Assembly: GCA_002551355.1 (NCBI GenBank)
Contig: NTHE01000046.1
Coordinates: 1-64,000 of the forward strand
DNA length: 64,000 nucleotides
Reading direction: 5' to 3'
Origin: Streptomyces sp. man185
Lineage (GTDB): Bacteria; Actinomycetota; Actinomycetes; Streptomycetales; Streptomycetaceae
The notes below the pieces were generated by a model. The model ran no database searches, was not told where the DNA came from, and saw nothing but the letters and a program-made list of their open reading frames with translations. Shown piece by piece: positions 61,395-64,000 of the stretch (its first letter is position 1; each line of letters begins with the position of its first letter). The position numbers were made by a program, and so were the translations under genes.

Positions 61395-62108
61395 ATGGAC
61401 AGCACCGTCTCCCGTGTCACCGCCGTAGCGCATCGCGGCGATCCGTATCTCGCCCGCGAGAACACCCTGCCCTCGATCCGCTCCGCCCTCGAACGGGGGG
61501 CGGACGCGGTCGAGATCGACGTACGGGTGACCCGCGACGGGGTGCCCGTCCTGCTGCACGACGCGACGCTGGAACGGCTGTGGGGCCACGACCGGCGGCT
61601 GGACCGGCTGGACCACGCGGAGCTGAAGGAGCTGACCGGCGGCGGGGTGCCCACACTCCGTGAGGCGCTGCTCGCCGCCGGGGCGCATCGGGTGATGGTG
61701 GACCTGCCGGGCTCCACGGACGCCTCGGTGAAGAAGATCGTGGGCACGGTCCGGGAGTGCGGGGCGGGCGAGCGGGCGTACTACTGCGCGAGCGCGGACG
61801 CGATGCTGCGGGTGCGCGCCGCCGACCCCTCCGCCGAGATCGCCCTGACCTGGACCACGCTCGCCCCGCCGCGCCCGGAGCTGCTGGCGGCGGTGAAGCC
61901 GCGCTGGCTGAACTACCGCTTCGGCCTGGTGAGCCGGGAGCTGGCCGACCGGGCGCACCGGGACGGACTGCTCGTCTCCGCGTGGACGGCCGACACGAAG
62001 CGGACGATGCGCCGGCTGATCGACCGGGGCGTCGACTCGATCACCACCAACCGGATCGACACCCTCCACCGCCTGCTGGCCAACTCGCCCGGACGCGGCG
62101 GCTCTTGA
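61395..62108 (+). CDS. Glycerophosphodiester phosphodiesterase
   Basis: A 237-residue enzyme with the GDPD signatures AHRGDPYLARENTLPSIRSALERGADAVEIDVRVTRDGVPVLLHDATLERLW (catalytic His13 region, paired Glu-Asp metal ligands and the second His; given here only as motif names: HRG, EIDV, LLHD). It has no signal peptide, so it is cytoplasmic. It hydrolyses glycerophosphodiesters to glycerol-3-phosphate. It lies 22 bp after the deaminase gene, so both are probably one unit. Confidence 0.92.
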   Translation: MDSTVSRVTAVAHRGDPYLARENTLPSIRSALERGADAVEIDVRVTRDGVPVLLHDATLERLWGHDRRLDRLDHAELKELTGGGVPTLREALLAAGAHRVMVDLPGSTDASVKKIVGTVRECGAGERAYYCASADAMLRVRAADPSAEIALTWTTLAPPRPELLAAVKPRWLNYRFGLVSRELADRAHRDGLLVSAWTADTKRTMRRLIDRGVDSITTNRIDTLHRLLANSPGRGGS

Positions 62109-62120
62109 TCGGTCCGGCAT

Positions 62121-62185
62121 GATGGAGGGCCCGCACGCCCGCCGCCGCACCGCCTCACGCGGCAACGCGGGCCCCCTCCGCCATC
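62121..62185 (+). promoter_or_regulatory. Long-range hairpin in the leader of the DUF574 gene
   Basis: GATGGAGGGCCCGC (62121-62134) can pair with the complementary stretch 62167-62185, with a 2-nt bulge and single mismatches, closing a 32-nt loop; it ends 15 bp before the ATG at 62201. It may be the terminator of the GDPD gene or a leader structure. Confidence 0.5.
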
Positions 62186-62200
62186 GAGGAGCCAGACGTC

Positions 62201-62998
62201 ATGGACCCCCGCCCGCAGACAGCCCCCGCCCGGATACGTTCCGACGTCGCGCACAACGCCCGTGTGTGGAACTACTGGCTGGGCGGCAAGGACAACTACC
62301 CGGTGGACCGGGCGGTGGGCGACCAGGTCACCGGGATGTACCCGAGCATCGGTGAAGTGGCGCGCGCGGACCGGGCGTTCCTCGGCCGGGTGGTGCGCCA
62401 TCTGGCGGGCGACGCGGGCGTCGACCAGTTCCTCGACATCGGCACCGGGCTGCCGACCGGGAACAACACCCACGAGATCGCCCAGCACACCGCGCCGCAC
62501 GCGCGCATCGTGTACGTGGACAACGATCCGATCGTGCTGGCCCACGCCCGCGCCCTGCTGACCAGTTCGCTGGAAGGCGCGACCGAGTACATCGACGCGG
62601 ACGCGCGCCGCCCCGAGCAGATCCTGCGGGCCGCCGAGCCCACCCTGGACCTGGGGCGGCCGGTCGCGGTGATGATGCTCGGCATCCTGAACTTCGTGCT
62701 GGACACGGACGAGGCCCTGTCCGTCGTCCGGACGCTGATGGCGGCCGTTCCCCCGGGCAGCCACCTGGTGCTGACCCACCCGACGCTGGAGCTGGGCGGC
62801 GAGGGCAACGAGGCGGCGATGCGCTTCTGGAACGAGAACGCCACCCCGCCCATCACCGCCCGCAGCCGGGAGGAGGTGGCCTCGTTCCTGGACGGTCTGG
62901 AGATCCTGGAGCCGGGGATCGTCTCCTGCTCCCGCTGGCGTACGAACCCCCGGGAGCCGGAGGTCGCCCAGTTCGGTGTGGTGGCCCGGAAGCCCTGA
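62201..62998 (+). CDS. DUF574-family SAM-dependent methyltransferase
   Basis: A 265-residue protein of the actinobacterial DUF574 (Methyltransf_19) family. The opening RSDVAHNARVWNYWLGGKDNYPVDR is diagnostic; the SAM motif is FLDIGTGLPTGNNTHEI, followed by VYVDNDP and a strand VAVMMLGILNFV. Members are frequent in Streptomyces beside regulators and often of unknown substrate. GAGGAG precedes the ATG at 62201. Its stop overlaps the ATG of the histidine kinase gene (TGATG). Confidence 0.88.
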   Translation: MDPRPQTAPARIRSDVAHNARVWNYWLGGKDNYPVDRAVGDQVTGMYPSIGEVARADRAFLGRVVRHLAGDAGVDQFLDIGTGLPTGNNTHEIAQHTAPHARIVYVDNDPIVLAHARALLTSSLEGATEYIDADARRPEQILRAAEPTLDLGRPVAVMMLGILNFVLDTDEALSVVRTLMAAVPPGSHLVLTHPTLELGGEGNEAAMRFWNENATPPITARSREEVASFLDGLEILEPGIVSCSRWRTNPREPEVAQFGVVARKP

Positions 62999-64000
62999 TG
63001 CGCTTCGCGGGCCTGTCGGCGCGGCTGCGCGCGCCGTGGGCCGTCGATCTGTGGATCACTCTCGCGGTCCAGGCCGCCGTGACCATGCCGTTCGTCGTGC
63101 CGCGCGCACCGGATCTGCCGGAGGCGACCTGGGGCGCGTACGGTCTGACGACCCTGACCGTGCTGCCGCTGGTCGCCCGGCGGCACGCGCCGGTCGGCGC
63201 GCTGCTGGCGACGCTCGCGGGCGGCGCGCTGTACAAGCTGGCCATCGACGGTCCGGGCCAGCCGTTGCCGTACGCCGGTCTGGTGACCTTCTACACGGTC
63301 GCCGAACTGTCCCCGCCCCGCAAACGGCTGGCCGTCGCCGTGCTGGTCGGCGCGGCGGTGTTCCCGTCGGTGGCCTGGAACACCGGTGAGGCTCGCGAGC
63401 TGCTGTTCTCGCTCTTCGTGTTCGGGGCCGCGTACGCCTTCGGGCGGCTCAGCCACACCCGCAAGGCCTATGTGGCGGCGGTGGAGGACCGGGCCCGGCA
63501 GGCGGAGCTGGGCCGGCGGATCGAGGCGGAGCGGGCCGCGGCTCGCGAACGGGCGCGGATCGCGCGGGAGATGCACGACATCCTCTCGCACGCGGTGAGC
63601 CTGATGATCGTGCAGGCGGAGGCCGGTCCGGTGGCGGTCCGCGCCGCCCCCGAGCGTGCGGAGGCCGCGTTCGAAGCGATCTCCGAGACGGGCCGGGACG
63701 CGATGGTGCAGCTGCGCCGGATGCTCGGGGTGCTGCGTGAGGACGGCCCCGGACAGGCGGCAGCCCCCCGTTCGCCGCAGCCGGGGCCCGCGGAGCTGCC
63801 TGCCCTGCTGGCGCGGGTGCGCACCGGCGGCCCGGAGGTCGCCTTCACGACGACCGGGACGGTGCGCCCGCTGCCGCGGGACACCGGGGCGACGGTGTAC
63901 CGGATCGTGCAGGAGGCGCTGACGAATGTCGTCAAGCATGCGCGGGCCGGTCACGCGGACGTGGAGCTGGCCTATGGAGAAAGAGAGTTGATGATCACCG
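62998..64000 (+). CDS. Sensor histidine kinase (NarL-type, HisKA_3), truncated by the window end
   Basis: The visible 334 residues show four or five membrane helices (about 18-35, 45-80, 95-150), a coiled segment and the phosphoacceptor helix ERARIAREMHDILSHAVSLM with His193, then the ATPase N box IVQEALTNVVKHA with Asn310. The ATG at 62998 shares one base with the methyltransferase stop. The stop codon and any partner response regulator lie beyond the window. The kinase presumably drives a LuxR/NarL-type regulator; the signal is unknown. Confidence 0.9.
   Translation, partial: MRFAGLSARLRAPWAVDLWITLAVQAAVTMPFVVPRAPDLPEATWGAYGLTTLTVLPLVARRHAPVGALLATLAGGALYKLAIDGPGQPLPYAGLVTFYTVAELSPPRKRLAVAVLVGAAVFPSVAWNTGEARELLFSLFVFGAAYAFGRLSHTRKAYVAAVEDRARQAELGRRIEAERAAARERARIAREMHDILSHAVSLMIVQAEAGPVAVRAAPERAEAAFEAISETGRDAMVQLRRMLGVLREDGPGQAAAPRSPQPGPAELPALLARVRTGGPEVAFTTTGTVRPLPRDTGATVYRIVQEALTNVVKHARAGHADVELAYGERELMIT

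Overview
The window is about 64 kb of very GC-rich, densely coding DNA whose gene content, codon bias, GTG/TTG starts and gene order (nusA-infB operon, dxr-rseP-ispG, polyamine operon) point to a Streptomyces chromosome, in its conserved core rather than a mobile island. I see no tRNA or rRNA, CRISPR array, insertion sequence, integrase or attachment site. About 51 protein genes are supported; the first (1-2187) may start upstream of the window and the last (62998-64000) runs off the end.

Layout. 1-2.2 kb: an EspI-like MinD/ParA ATPase of the kind found beside type VII secretion loci. 2.4-8.5 kb: a five-gene peptide ABC importer operon with overlapping genes. 8.5-12.0 kb: two divergent units (reductase and glyoxalase-like genes versus a winged-helix regulator and MFS exporter) around one 48-bp palindrome. 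12.0-17.8 kb: XdhC-like protein, RibF, and a large STAND NTPase with a degenerate trypsin-like domain. 17.9-25.1 kb (minus): rimP-nusA-ylxR-infB-DUF503-rbfA-truB, the transcription/translation-factor operon; the infB leader holds three linked mini-ORFs. 25.3-27.3 kb: a lipoprotein, a ferritin-like protein and a pseudokinase. 27.4-36.0 kb (minus): proS, two GNAT proteins, ispG, rseP, dxr (non-mevalonate isoprenoid pathway and intramembrane protease) and an unusual EPSP synthase. 36.3-43.6 kb (minus): acyl-CoA dehydrogenase, aldehyde dehydrogenase, MFS plus TetR with paired operators, PucR regulator. 43.8-48.9 kb: membrane P-loop ATPase, gabT, PAP2 phosphatase. 48.9-50.7 kb: GH18 chitinase with a DasR-type operator in its promoter. 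50.8-58.7 kb (minus): polyamine uptake and oxidation operon. 58.9-64.0 kb: NADAR protein, DUF4190 membrane protein, adenosine-deaminase-family enzyme (possibly aminodeoxyfutalosine deaminase), GDPD, DUF574 methyltransferase and a histidine kinase.

How genes work together: the pot operon imports putrescine-like amines and encodes a PuuB-like FAD oxidase and an aminobutyraldehyde-type dehydrogenase; gabT would pass the resulting GABA to succinate semialdehyde, and the aldehyde dehydrogenase at 38.5-39.9 kb could finish the route to succinate. The chitinase and, possibly, the peptide importer carry DasR-like boxes that would link them to N-acetylglucosamine signalling. Most ideas about regulation here are read from sequence motifs and remain inference.
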